Shown one piece after another: positions 35,771 to 44,064 of a DNA stretch of 64,000 nt. Source of the stretch: Streptomyces longisporoflavus. GTDB taxonomy: Bacteria; Actinomycetota; Actinomycetes; Streptomycetales; Streptomycetaceae. The stretch covers positions 1-64,000 of the forward strand of contig NZ_BMTR01000005.1 in the NCBI RefSeq assembly GCF_014649775.1. The letters run 5' to 3'. The position numbers and the translations under genes were made by a program. How positions within the stretch are numbered: position 1 is the first letter of the stretch; each line of letters starts with the position of its first letter. A model generated the notes under the pieces. The model was given only the letters and a program-made list of their open reading frames with translations. It had not been told where the DNA came from and made no database searches.

Positions 35771-37705
35771 CTAGCAGCGGTTCCTGCCCGCCGTGACGCG
35801 GAAACGAAGGCGGCAGATCACCGCGTCCGTGTCCCTGCGGACGGCATGTGCGAGGACCGAGCCGCGCTGGTTCTGCAGGAGTCGCTGCCAGACGTGGGCC
35901 GGCTCCACCTCCGGAATCAGGACGGTGACGCGCGTGGCGGGGTGGTACGTGTAGATCTTCTGTACGTACGCCGACACCGGCCGCCCCACCGCGCGCGTCA
36001 GCGAGGACAGTTCCACCAGGTCGACCCCCGGGTTCCACAACTCCCAGTCGCGCCGCAGTGCCTCCGTGGCGCGCCGGTCCTCGTCGCCGGGTTGGGTGAC
36101 CGTGACCGCGCGCACCTCGTCGCCCAGCGACACCGCGGCGTTCAGGGCCTCGCAGGTCAGGCGGGACAGGTTCGAGACGGGGACGATGACCAGGGAGTGG
36201 TCGCGGTGCGGGGCCTCCGGGACGCGACCGAGGTCCAGGTCCTCGCCGATCCTGCGGTAGGCGCGGTGCACGGCCTCGAAGCAGAGCACGATCGCGGGCA
36301 GCGCGAGGACGATCAGCCAGGCGCCCTCGGTGAACTTGGTGGCCGTCACGACCACCGCCGAGACGCCGGTCAGTACGGCGCCGAAGCCGTTGAGCAGCGC
36401 CTTCGCGGGCCTGCCCGCGGCACGCCAGTGCAGGACCATCCCGGTCTGGCAGAGCGTGAAGCCGACGAAGACACCGATGGCGAAGAGCGGCACGAGGGTG
36501 TTGGTGTCGCCGCCCGAGAAGACGAGCAGCCCGGCCGATACGACGGCGAGCGCGAGGACGCCGTGCCGGTGGACCTGACGGTCGGCCTTGAGGGCGAAGA
36601 CGTGCGGGAGGTAGTTGTCGCGGGCGAGCAGGCTCATCAGGACCGGCAGACCGCCGAAGGACGTGTTGGCCGAGAGGGCGAGCAGGATCATCGTGGCGAA
36701 CTGAACCACGTAGAAAGCCCAGTTGTGACCGAGTGAGGCGTCCGCGAGCTGCGCGAGGACCGTCACGCCCTCGACCGGCTGGAGCCCGAAGCGGGAGATC
36801 AGCACGGACAGGCCTATCAGCATCACGCCGAGCAGCGCGCCGAGCGCGACCTCCGCGTGCTGGGCGCGCCTGACGCGCGGGGCGCGGAAGGACGGCACGG
36901 CGTTGGCGATGGCCTCGACGCCGGTGAGTGCCGAGCAGCCCGACGCGAACGCTTTCAGGAGGAGCAGCGCGCCGACGGCCGTGGCGTTGTCCGCGAGGAC
37001 CGAGGCGTGGCCCTCGGCAGCCGCCGTGCTGACCGGCCCTCCGCGGAACAGGCCGACCACGATCATGGTGAGGATCGCGCCCACGAACACGGCGGTCGGG
37101 GCGATGAAGACGCGCGCCGAGTCGACGATGCCGCGCAGGTTGACCGCCGTGACGACGACGAGGACGGCCAGGCATATCCACACCCGGTCGCCGTACAGCT
37201 CCGGGAAGGCGGAGGTGAGTGCCGCGACGCCCGCGGTGACGGCGACGGCGACGTTCAGGACGTAGTCGAGTACCAGCGACGCCGCGGCGACCAGGCCCGC
37301 CCGGCGGCCCAGACGGGCCTTGGCCGCGGCGTAACTGCCGCCGCCGTCGGGGAAGGCGGCGATGACCTGACGGTAGGAGGCGACGAGAACGGCGAGCAGC
37401 GAGGCGATGCCAAGGGTCACCGGCAGCGTGAAGCCGAGGCCGTACCCGCCCGCCGCCGCCAGGACCAGGACGATGGCCTCGGGCCCGTAAGCCACCGAGG
37501 CCATCGCGTCCAGCGAGAGCGCGGCGAGCCCCTGCACGGCGGTCAGCCGGTGCCGCTCCTCTGCGCTCGCCCTGGCGCCGGCGTCCGGCGGGCGGGCGGT
37601 GCCCACCGGACGGCGGTCCGGGGTCTCGGAAACGGCGGACACAGCGGACACGGCGGACACGGCAGACACGGCAGACACGGTGGAGTCAGTGGAGTCGGTG
37701 GTCAT
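35771..37705 (-). CDS. APC-family amino acid permease
   Basis: This 644-aa transporter has about 12 membrane segments: LAALSLDAMASVAYGPEAIVLVLAAAGGYG in segment 1, later GVEAIANAVPSF, and a cytosolic C-terminal domain of about 150 residues (VPVSNLSRLTCEALNAAVSLG). It resembles APC superfamily permeases of the Streptomyces and Bacillus YdaO/KimA type, whose substrates include potassium or amino acids. The N-terminus is a (Val-Ser-Ala)5 repeat encoded by 9-bp units. It stands alone. The gap 37706-37957 shows no clear riboswitch to me. Confidence 0.87.
   Translation of the reverse strand: MTTDSTDSTVSAVSAVSAVSAVSAVSETPDRRPVGTARPPDAGARASAEERHRLTAVQGLAALSLDAMASVAYGPEAIVLVLAAAGGYGLGFTLPVTLGIASLLAVLVASYRQVIAAFPDGGGSYAAAKARLGRRAGLVAAASLVLDYVLNVAVAVTAGVAALTSAFPELYGDRVWICLAVLVVVTAVNLRGIVDSARVFIAPTAVFVGAILTMIVVGLFRGGPVSTAAAEGHASVLADNATAVGALLLLKAFASGCSALTGVEAIANAVPSFRAPRVRRAQHAEVALGALLGVMLIGLSVLISRFGLQPVEGVTVLAQLADASLGHNWAFYVVQFATMILLALSANTSFGGLPVLMSLLARDNYLPHVFALKADRQVHRHGVLALAVVSAGLLVFSGGDTNTLVPLFAIGVFVGFTLCQTGMVLHWRAAGRPAKALLNGFGAVLTGVSAVVVTATKFTEGAWLIVLALPAIVLCFEAVHRAYRRIGEDLDLGRVPEAPHRDHSLVIVPVSNLSRLTCEALNAAVSLGDEVRAVTVTQPGDEDRRATEALRRDWELWNPGVDLVELSSLTRAVGRPVSAYVQKIYTYHPATRVTVLIPEVEPAHVWQRLLQNQRGSVLAHAVRRDTDAVICRLRFRVTAGRNRC
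37632..37676. repeat. 9-bp tandem repeat x5 in the permease 5' end
   Basis: ACGGCGGAC-type units occur at 37632, 37641, 37650, 37659 and 37668, keeping the frame and encoding Val-Ser-Ala repeats. They are adjacent to a shorter Asp-Ser-Thr repeat at the extreme N-terminus. Confidence 0.88.
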
Positions 37706-37957
37706 GGGCGGGCCTCTCCGGGCGGGTTCGTTCGGTCGAGCGATGCCCAGCGTGGGCGGGCTCCGGACGGCTCGCGCGCCCCCTTGCCGACTCCTTGGCG
37801 CGTACGAGGTGGATCTTCACGTCCCTTTGACGGGCGGGGGATGCGGGGCTCGCGGGGGTCGCCGCGGCGTCAGCGGTACGTCAAGGAAGGCCCGCGCGGA
37901 GTAACCGGGACGTCAACGCCGGTGACGCGTCGGGGATGCCGTCCTACGGTGCCGCAC

Positions 37958-38494
37958 ATGGAAGACGACAGGGGCGGGGACGTGCGGTACGCGGCGGGGG
38001 CCGTGGGCGACCGGCGCTGGGCGGCCGACGTACGGGCCGCCGTATTCTGCGCCCTCGCGCTCTTCGTGCTGATCGACCTCGTCGACTGGGCGAACGGCAC
38101 GTGGGACACGCTGCGGTCCGGGCTGTGGGCGGGGATTTCGGGGCTGCTCTATCTGGCCCTGCATCCGGTGCGGGTGACGGCGGGGCCGGGATGGCTCGGA
38201 GTGCGGGGGGTACTGCGGCGGCGGCATGTGTGTACGGGTCTTTTGACCGCCGTGCGGTACAGCGAGGGAGTCGCCGCGCGGCTCGTGCTGTGCGACTCGC
38301 TCGGGAATCGGGTGGAGGTCGATCCCCGGGTGCTCGCGGAGAACCCGTTGTTGTTGCACCGGCTCGACTCGGGAGCGCGGGACGCGCGGACATGCGGGCT
38401 GCTGCGGACCGGCTCCGATGTGCTCGGGAGCCTGGTGGCCCGGCTTGACGGGGATGCGGCGAAGAGGGTTTTTGAGGTGTCCGGGCTGCGGTGA
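37958..38494 (+). CDS. Hypothetical membrane protein
   Basis: This 178-aa protein starts MEDDRGGDVRYAAGA at 37958. It has two adjacent hydrophobic segments (AAVFCALALFVLIDLV and SGLWAGISGLLYLAL), then a cytosolic part with VTAGPGWLGVRGVLRRR and LVLCDSLGNRVEVDPRVLAEN. This looks like a bacterial PH-like membrane protein, but the family cannot be fixed. It overlaps nothing and converges with the SDR gene at 38574. Confidence 0.75.
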   Translation: MEDDRGGDVRYAAGAVGDRRWAADVRAAVFCALALFVLIDLVDWANGTWDTLRSGLWAGISGLLYLALHPVRVTAGPGWLGVRGVLRRRHVCTGLLTAVRYSEGVAARLVLCDSLGNRVEVDPRVLAENPLLLHRLDSGARDARTCGLLRTGSDVLGSLVARLDGDAAKRVFEVSGLR

Positions 38495-38573
38495 GGCCGC
38501 ACGCCCGAGCCGGGCGGCTTCCCGTGAACTCGCTGAGCCGCCTGAACGTCAGCCCCGTCAGCCCTTCACGCCC

Positions 38574-39512
38574 TCACCTCCGCAACGCCCCGTACTCCAC
38601 CCCCGTCAACCCCACCGAAGCCGACCAGAGTCGTTCGCTCGCCGTGTCGTTCAGGGTCCACCTCGCTCGCCATGACTTGCCCGGCGCCCCCTGCCAGCCC
38701 AGCACGCGCGGCCCGGTGAAGGAGTCCGGGCGGACGCCCCGTGCCGTGGCCGCGTACAGCGTCGGCAGTGCGCCCGTGGCCGCGGGCTGGGCCACGACGC
38801 GGTTGCCGAGCCGCATCACGCGCTCGACGATCTTGCGGCCCTCCATCTTGGGCGCGGCGGCCTGGAGGTTCGTCTCCGCGTAACCGGGGTGGGCCGCGGC
38901 GGCCACGATGCCGGAGCCGCGGGCCGCAAGACGCCGCGCCAGTTCGTGGACGAAGAGGAGGTTCGCCGACTTGGAGCGGGCGTAGGCGATCCAACGGCGG
39001 TAGCTGCGCGCGCTGTTGAGGTCGCCCATGTCGATGTTGGCCAGGACGTGGACCGCGCTGGAGACGGTCACGATCCGCGCCCCCGGCGTCCGGAGCAGTC
39101 GGGGCAGCAGCAGCCCGGTGAGCGCGAAGTGGCCCAGGTGGTTGACGCCGAACTGCGTCTCGAAGCCGTCCGCCGTCTGCCGGTAGGGCAGCGCCATCAC
39201 GCCCGCGTTGTTGATGAGCAGATCGAGGCCCTCACCGTGGCCGTCCCGGTCGTACGACGCCGCGAACTCCCGCACCGAGCTCAGATCCCCGAGGTCGAGT
39301 CGTCTGAACTCCGCCACGGCGGAGGGGACATCGGACCGCAGCTCTTCGAGCGCCCGCGTCCCCCTCTCCACGCTGCGGCAGGCGAGCACCACGCGCGCGC
39401 CACGGCGGGCGAGTTCGCGTGCCGTGACATAGCCGATGCCGCTGTTGGCGCCGGTGACCACGGCCGTACGGCCGCTCTGGTCGGGTATGTCGCTCGCGTT
39501 CCAGCCCGTCAT
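38574..39512 (-). CDS. Short-chain dehydrogenase/reductase (retinol-dehydrogenase-like)
   Basis: This 312-aa SDR has TGANSGIG (cofactor), NNAG (LLINNAGVM) and the catalytic Tyr/Lys in IAYARSKSANL, with Ser in VTVSSAVHV. Arg in ACRSVERG after the second strand suggests NADP(H). The substrate is unknown. It may share control with the second SDR just upstream on the same strand. Confidence 0.9.
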   Translation of the reverse strand: MTGWNASDIPDQSGRTAVVTGANSGIGYVTARELARRGARVVLACRSVERGTRALEELRSDVPSAVAEFRRLDLGDLSSVREFAASYDRDGHGEGLDLLINNAGVMALPYRQTADGFETQFGVNHLGHFALTGLLLPRLLRTPGARIVTVSSAVHVLANIDMGDLNSARSYRRWIAYARSKSANLLFVHELARRLAARGSGIVAAAAHPGYAETNLQAAAPKMEGRKIVERVMRLGNRVVAQPAATGALPTLYAATARGVRPDSFTGPRVLGWQGAPGKSWRARWTLNDTASERLWSASVGLTGVEYGALRR

Positions 39513-39616
39513 GGCAGCTCCCTCTGTTTGGGCGGCGCACGCTGTTCCTGCCCGAGAGTAGGCCCTGAGCAGGCCGCGGAGGAGGGAGCGTCAGGCCCCG
39601 GAGGAGGGAGCGGGCG

Positions 39617-40411
39617 TCAGGCCGCCGCGCCCCCGTCGATCACCAGGTCCGCCCCGACCACCGACGCCGCTTCGTCCGACGCGAGGTAGAGCACGGCGGC
39701 GGCCACCTCCTCGGTCGACGAGACACGGCCGAGCGGTGTCGCCGTCTTCATGCGCTCCGTGCGCTCGGCCTCGCTCTCGCCGCCCTGCAACGACATGCTC
39801 GTGTCCGACGCGCCGGGGCTCACGGCGTTGATCCGTATCCCGTCCCGGATGTACTCGGCCGCCGCGCCCTTGGTGAGCGCGGAGACCGCGGCCTTGGTGG
39901 CGCCGTACGCGGTGGTCCCGGGGACGCGCACGTGGGCGCCGAGGTTGGAGCCGACGTTGACGATCGCCCCGCCGCCGGGCTGCGTACGCATCTGCCGCAC
40001 CTCGGCCTGGAGCGCGAGCAGTACGCCGGTGACGTTGATGTCGAGCATCGTGCGCCACTCCTCCTCGGGCAGCTCGGCGACCGGCTGACCCGCGCGCAGG
40101 ACGCCCGCGTTGTTGACGGCCACGTCCAGGGAGCCGAACCGTTCCACGGTGGCGTCGACGAGCGCCGCGAGGTCGGCGGAGCGCGAGACGTCGGCGGTGA
40201 CGGCGATCGCCGTGCCGCCCGCGTCCTCGACGAGGCCCACGGTCTCCTTGAGCGGGCCCTCGGTCCGCCCGGCGACCACGACGTTCGCGCCCTCGGCGGC
40301 GAAGGCGAGTGCCATGGCGCGGCCGAGGCCGGAGCCGCCGCCGGTGACGAGGGCCGTGCGGCCGGCGAAACGGGTGCGCGCCGCCGTGGTCGTTGAATTT
40401 GTTGCAGTCAT
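39617..40411 (-). CDS. Short-chain dehydrogenase/reductase (FabG-like)
   Basis: This 264-aa SDR has TGGGSGLG, NNAG (VAVNNAGVL), catalytic Tyr/Lys in AYGATKAAVSALTKG, and the C-terminal DLVIDGGAAA. GAACGATCGGTTC lies just upstream, similar to a site before the TetR gene, so repression by that TetR protein is likely. It is probably a detoxification or secondary oxidoreductase. Confidence 0.9.
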   Translation of the reverse strand: MTATNSTTTAARTRFAGRTALVTGGGSGLGRAMALAFAAEGANVVVAGRTEGPLKETVGLVEDAGGTAIAVTADVSRSADLAALVDATVERFGSLDVAVNNAGVLRAGQPVAELPEEEWRTMLDINVTGVLLALQAEVRQMRTQPGGGAIVNVGSNLGAHVRVPGTTAYGATKAAVSALTKGAAAEYIRDGIRINAVSPGASDTSMSLQGGESEAERTERMKTATPLGRVSSTEEVAAAVLYLASDEAASVVGADLVIDGGAAA

Positions 40412-40427
40412 GACAGGTCTCTTTTCT

Positions 40428-40443
40428 TGAACGATCGGTTCAG
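40428..40443. promoter_or_regulatory. TetR-type operator upstream of the SDR gene
   Basis: TTGAACGATCGGTTCA is an imperfect palindrome 17 nt before the SDR start. A related sequence, TGGAACGGACGGTCAAG, lies at 41101-41117 before the TetR gene. Confidence 0.6.
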
Positions 40444-40495
40444 TATCAGGGCATAAAAAAGAGAGGCCGGGGTGGGCGGCCGTAAAAGGTGAGTG

Positions 40496-41080
40496 TCAGT
40501 CGAGCAGGCTCAGTGCCTGCTCCGTCGCGTCCCGCAGGCGTGCTCCGTCCCGCGACGCCTTGCCGATCACGCGCAACCCCTGCATCAGGGTCAGGAGCAC
40601 GCGCGCGAGCGCCAGGGGGTCGCGGTCCTGCGGGAGCTCGCCCTGCGCCTGCGCGCGGACGAGCGCGGAGTGCAGCAGCGTCTCGATGTGCTCCCAGCTG
40701 CGTTCGACGCAGCGGGCCGCCGCGTCGTCGTGCGGGCCGAGCTCGGCCGCCGTATTGGTGATGAAGCAGCCGTTCAGGCGTGCTTCGGCGGAGGCGGCCT
40801 CGGCCCCGAAGCGGCGCACCACCGCGCGGACGGCGGGCAGCGCGGGGCCCGGCTGCGAGAGCTCGGCGAGCAGGCGCGGATTCTGGAGGGTCGCGTACCG
40901 GTCGAGGGCCTTCAGGTACAGCTCGTGCTTGTTGCCGAACGTCGCGTAGATGCTGGCGCGTCCGATGCCGAGCTCCGCCACGAGGTCCGCCATCGACGTC
41001 GCCTCGTAGCCGCGCCGCCAGAACAGCTCTAGGGCCGACTGGAGCGCGGCGTCCGGATCGAATTCCTTGGTCCTGGCCAC
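40496..41080 (-). CDS. TetR-family regulator
   Basis: This 194-aa protein starts MARTKEFDPDAALQSAL. Its HTH is YEATSMADLVAELGIGRASIYATFGNKHELY. The ligand-binding C-terminal half (LNGCFITNTAAELG, then a leucine-rich end) resembles AcrR/TetR_C members that control SDR or oxidoreductase genes. It sits upstream of the SDR gene on the same strand. Similar palindromes precede both genes. Confidence 0.9.
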   Translation of the reverse strand: MARTKEFDPDAALQSALELFWRRGYEATSMADLVAELGIGRASIYATFGNKHELYLKALDRYATLQNPRLLAELSQPGPALPAVRAVVRRFGAEAASAEARLNGCFITNTAAELGPHDDAAARCVERSWEHIETLLHSALVRAQAQGELPQDRDPLALARVLLTLMQGLRVIGKASRDGARLRDATEQALSLLD

Positions 41081-41100
41081 GAGGAGAGCTTAAGTAATAC

Positions 41101-41117
41101 TGGAACGGACGGTCAAG
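41101..41117. promoter_or_regulatory. TetR-type operator upstream of its own gene
   Basis: TGGAACGGACGGTCAAG is a degenerate copy of the site at 40428 and lies 20 nt before the TetR ATG, consistent with autoregulation. Confidence 0.5.
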
Positions 41118-41133
41118 TAATAAGGAGTCCCCG

Positions 41134-41457
41134 TCAGGCCAGGCGGACCGTGTGCGTCTCCACCGTCACCGAGTCGTCGTCCAGGCACCGGCCCGTCTCC
41201 AGGTCGAACCGCTGCTTCAGGAGCGGCGACGCCACGAACGTACGGCCGCCCGCCGCGCCGAGCAGCCCGCGCGAGAGCACCGCCGCTCCCGTGAACGGAT
41301 CGCGGTTGTCGATCGCGTAGGCGCGGCCCTCGCGGTCGATGAAGAGCGCGGCCTGGCGGCCGTCGGGGAGCAGGGCCGCGATGCCGCGGCCCGGCTGGAG
41401 CTGAGCGCGGTCGCAGACCTCGAACCAGTCGTCCTTCAGACGGAGTTGAACGCTCAT
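41134..41457 (-). CDS. nirD: Nitrite reductase small subunit NirD
   Basis: This 107-aa Rieske-like-fold protein starts MSVQLRLKDDWFEVCDRAQL and continues with AALFIDREGRAYAIDNRDPFTGAAVLSRG and VASPLLKQRFDLETGRCLDD. It lacks the full CxH...CxxH cluster ligands, as is normal for NirD. The ATG overlaps the nirB stop (ATGA). It is the small subunit of the NADH-dependent assimilatory nitrite reductase. Confidence 0.93.
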   Translation of the reverse strand: MSVQLRLKDDWFEVCDRAQLQPGRGIAALLPDGRQAALFIDREGRAYAIDNRDPFTGAAVLSRGLLGAAGGRTFVASPLLKQRFDLETGRCLDDDSVTVETHTVRLA

Positions 41458-44063
41458 CGGGATGCAGCACCTTCCAGGTCGCGGGGGCGGGAGCCGATGG
41501 TGAGGAGGGGCAGGTCCGGCTTGATCTGGTCCCGTTCCGGGACGAAGCTCACGGTCGGGTCCGGGACGTCCGGCGCGTTCACGAAGGACACGAACCGCGC
41601 CAGGCGCTCGGGGTCGTTGATGGTCTCGGACCACTCGTCGCGGTAGTGCGCGACATGGTCGGCCATCAGGGCCTCCAGCTCGTCGCAGAGACCGAGCGAG
41701 TCATGGACGACCACGTCACGCACGTGGTCCAGGCTGCCCTCGATCCGCTCAAGCCAGGTCGACGTGCGCTCCAGGCGGTCCGCCGTACGGATGTAGAACA
41801 TCAGGAACCGGTCGATGAGGCGCACCAGTTCGGCGTCGGACAGGTCCTGTGCGAGCAGGTCCGCGTGGCGCGGAGTGGCGCCGCCGTTCCCGCCCACGTA
41901 CAGGTTCCAGCCGCTCGACGTGGCGATCACGCCGAAGTCCTTGGACTGGGCCTCCGCGCACTCGCGGGCACAGCCGGAGACGGCCGACTTCAGCTTGTGC
42001 GGGGAGCGCAGGCCCCGGTAGCGAAGCTCCAGGTCGATCGCCATCCGGACCGAGTCCTGCACGCCGTAACGGCACCAGGTCTGCCCGACGCACGACTTCA
42101 CCGTACGAAGGGACTTGCCGTACGCGTGACCCGACTCGAAGCCGGCGTCCACCAACCGCGTCCAGATCAGCGGCAGTTGCTCCACACGCGCGCCGAACAT
42201 GTCGATGCGCTGCCCGCCGGTGATCTTCGTGTAGAGCCCGAAGTCCCGCGCCACCTCGCCGATCACGATCAGCTTGTCCGGAGTGATCTCGCCGCCGGGG
42301 ATGCGCGGCACCACCGAATAGGAGCCGTTCTTCTGGAGGTTGGCGAGGAAGTGGTCGTTCGTGTCCTGGAGAGCGGCCTGCTCGCCTTCGAGGACATAGC
42401 CGTCGGCGCCGATCGTCGGTGCCAGCGAGGCGATGATCGAGCCGACCGTCGGCTTGCAGGTCTCGCAGCCCTCGGTGCCGCGCGCCGCCTCCCGGCCGTG
42501 CGTGTCCAGGAGCTGCCGGTAGGAGGTGATCCGCAGGGTGTGGACGATCTCGTACAGCTCCTGGCGCGTCTGGCCGAAGCAGCCGCACAGGCCCTTGTCG
42601 ACCTCGACGCCAGACGCCTCCAGCTCGTCGTTGACCAGCTGGCCGAGCACCTTCACGCAACTGCCGCAGCCCGTACCGGCCTTGGTGCACTTCTTGACCT
42701 CGGGCACCGTCGTGCAGCTGTGCTCGGTGACGGCGCCGCGGATCGTGCCCTTGGTGACGTTGTGGCAGGAGCAGATGACCGCCGAGTCCGGCAGCGAGGA
42801 CGGACCGATCGCCACCGGGGCGCCCGCGCCGGCGGGCAGCACCAGCTGCTCGGGCGAGACCGGCGGCACGCTGCCGGTCAGCGGGCGCAGTACGCCGTAC
42901 GCCTCCGCGTCGCCGACCAGGACGCCGCCGAGGAGCTCGCCGCCCGCGCCGATGACCAGCTTCTTGTACGTGCCCGAGCGCGAGTCGGAGTAGACGACGT
43001 CCAGGCAGTCCGGGGTGGCGCCGTGCGCGTCGCCGAAGGAGGCGACGTCCACGCCGAGGAGCTTCAGCTTGGTGGAGAGGTCGGCGCCGGTGAAGCTCGA
43101 CTCCTCCGCGGCGATCGAGCCCGCGACGGTCTCGGCCATCTCGTAGCCCGGCGCGACCAGGCCGTAGACCCGGCCGTCCGACGCCAGGGCGCACTCGCCG
43201 ATCGCGTACACGGCCGGGTCGCTGGTGCGGCACTGCTCGTCGACGGTGATGCCGCCGCGCTCGCCCACCGTCAGGCCGCAGTCGCGGGCGAGCTGGTCGC
43301 GGGGCCGGACACCGGCGGAGAACACGACCAGATCGGTGGCGAGTTCCTGGCCGTCCGACAGCTTCATCCCGCTCACGGCGCCCTGTGTGCCGATGATCTC
43401 CTGGGTGCCGACGCCCGTGTGGACGGTCAGGCCCATGCCGGTGATGGTGCGCAGGAGCGCCGCGCCGCCGCCCTCGTCCACCTGCACGGGCATGAGGCGG
43501 GGCGCGAACTCCACGACGTGCGTGTCGAGTCCGAGTCCGCGCAGCGCCCCCGCGGCCTCCAGGCCGAGCAGACCGCCGCCGACCACGGCACCGGTCTTGG
43601 CGTACGTCTTCGCGTACTCCTCGATGGCGAGCAGGTCCTCGATGGTGCGGTAGACGAAGCAGCCGGTGATGTCCTTGCCCGGCACCGGCGGCACGAAGGG
43701 GAAGGAGCCGGTCGCGAGGACCAGGGTGTCGTAGGCGAAGGTCTGCCCGGAGCGCGCGGTGACGGTCTTCGCCTCGCGGTCGACGGACTCGGCCGGATCG
43801 CCGACGTACAGCTCGATCCCGTGCTGCTCGATGAACTCCGGGTCGGTGAGGGAGAGTTCGTCGGGCGTGCGGCCGGAGAAGTACGAGGTGAGCTGCACGC
43901 GGTCGTACGCGGGACGCGGCTCCTCGCACAGGACGACCACGCGGTGCGTGGCGGTGAGGCCGCGGGCGGCGATGGCCTCCAGGAAGCGCTGGCCGACCAT
44001 GCCGTGCCCGACCAGCACGATGGTGTTGTCGTGCGCGCTGTGGCGGGGGGTGTCCGTGGGCAT
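41454..44063 (-). CDS. nirB: Assimilatory nitrite reductase large subunit NirB
   Basis: This 869-aa enzyme reduces nitrite to ammonium with NAD(P)H. In order: FAD/NAD(H) domain (LVGHGMVGQRFLEA, ATGSFPFVPP, VVGGGLLGLEAAG), BFD-like [2Fe-2S] domain (CSCHNVTKGTI, CGSCVK), a second Cys-rich segment (CGCFGQTR), then the nitrite/sulfite reductase half with the [4Fe-4S]-siroheme cysteines (CVGQTWCRYG, SGCARECAEAQ). The ATG at 44063 is preferred, and an upstream frame extension is low-complexity. It is in the operon reductase-nirB-nirD. The chelatase at 55558 may supply siroheme. Confidence 0.96.
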   Translation of the reverse strand: MPTDTPRHSAHDNTIVLVGHGMVGQRFLEAIAARGLTATHRVVVLCEEPRPAYDRVQLTSYFSGRTPDELSLTDPEFIEQHGIELYVGDPAESVDREAKTVTARSGQTFAYDTLVLATGSFPFVPPVPGKDITGCFVYRTIEDLLAIEEYAKTYAKTGAVVGGGLLGLEAAGALRGLGLDTHVVEFAPRLMPVQVDEGGGAALLRTITGMGLTVHTGVGTQEIIGTQGAVSGMKLSDGQELATDLVVFSAGVRPRDQLARDCGLTVGERGGITVDEQCRTSDPAVYAIGECALASDGRVYGLVAPGYEMAETVAGSIAAEESSFTGADLSTKLKLLGVDVASFGDAHGATPDCLDVVYSDSRSGTYKKLVIGAGGELLGGVLVGDAEAYGVLRPLTGSVPPVSPEQLVLPAGAGAPVAIGPSSLPDSAVICSCHNVTKGTIRGAVTEHSCTTVPEVKKCTKAGTGCGSCVKVLGQLVNDELEASGVEVDKGLCGCFGQTRQELYEIVHTLRITSYRQLLDTHGREAARGTEGCETCKPTVGSIIASLAPTIGADGYVLEGEQAALQDTNDHFLANLQKNGSYSVVPRIPGGEITPDKLIVIGEVARDFGLYTKITGGQRIDMFGARVEQLPLIWTRLVDAGFESGHAYGKSLRTVKSCVGQTWCRYGVQDSVRMAIDLELRYRGLRSPHKLKSAVSGCARECAEAQSKDFGVIATSSGWNLYVGGNGGATPRHADLLAQDLSDAELVRLIDRFLMFYIRTADRLERTSTWLERIEGSLDHVRDVVVHDSLGLCDELEALMADHVAHYRDEWSETINDPERLARFVSFVNAPDVPDPTVSFVPERDQIKPDLPLLTIGSRPRDLEGAASR

Positions 44064-44064
44064 C

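Noticed and set aside
37706..37957. Possible c-di-AMP (ydaO-type) riboswitch before the APC permease
   Set aside because: I looked for the conserved paired regions and purine motifs but could not identify them, and the region is short.
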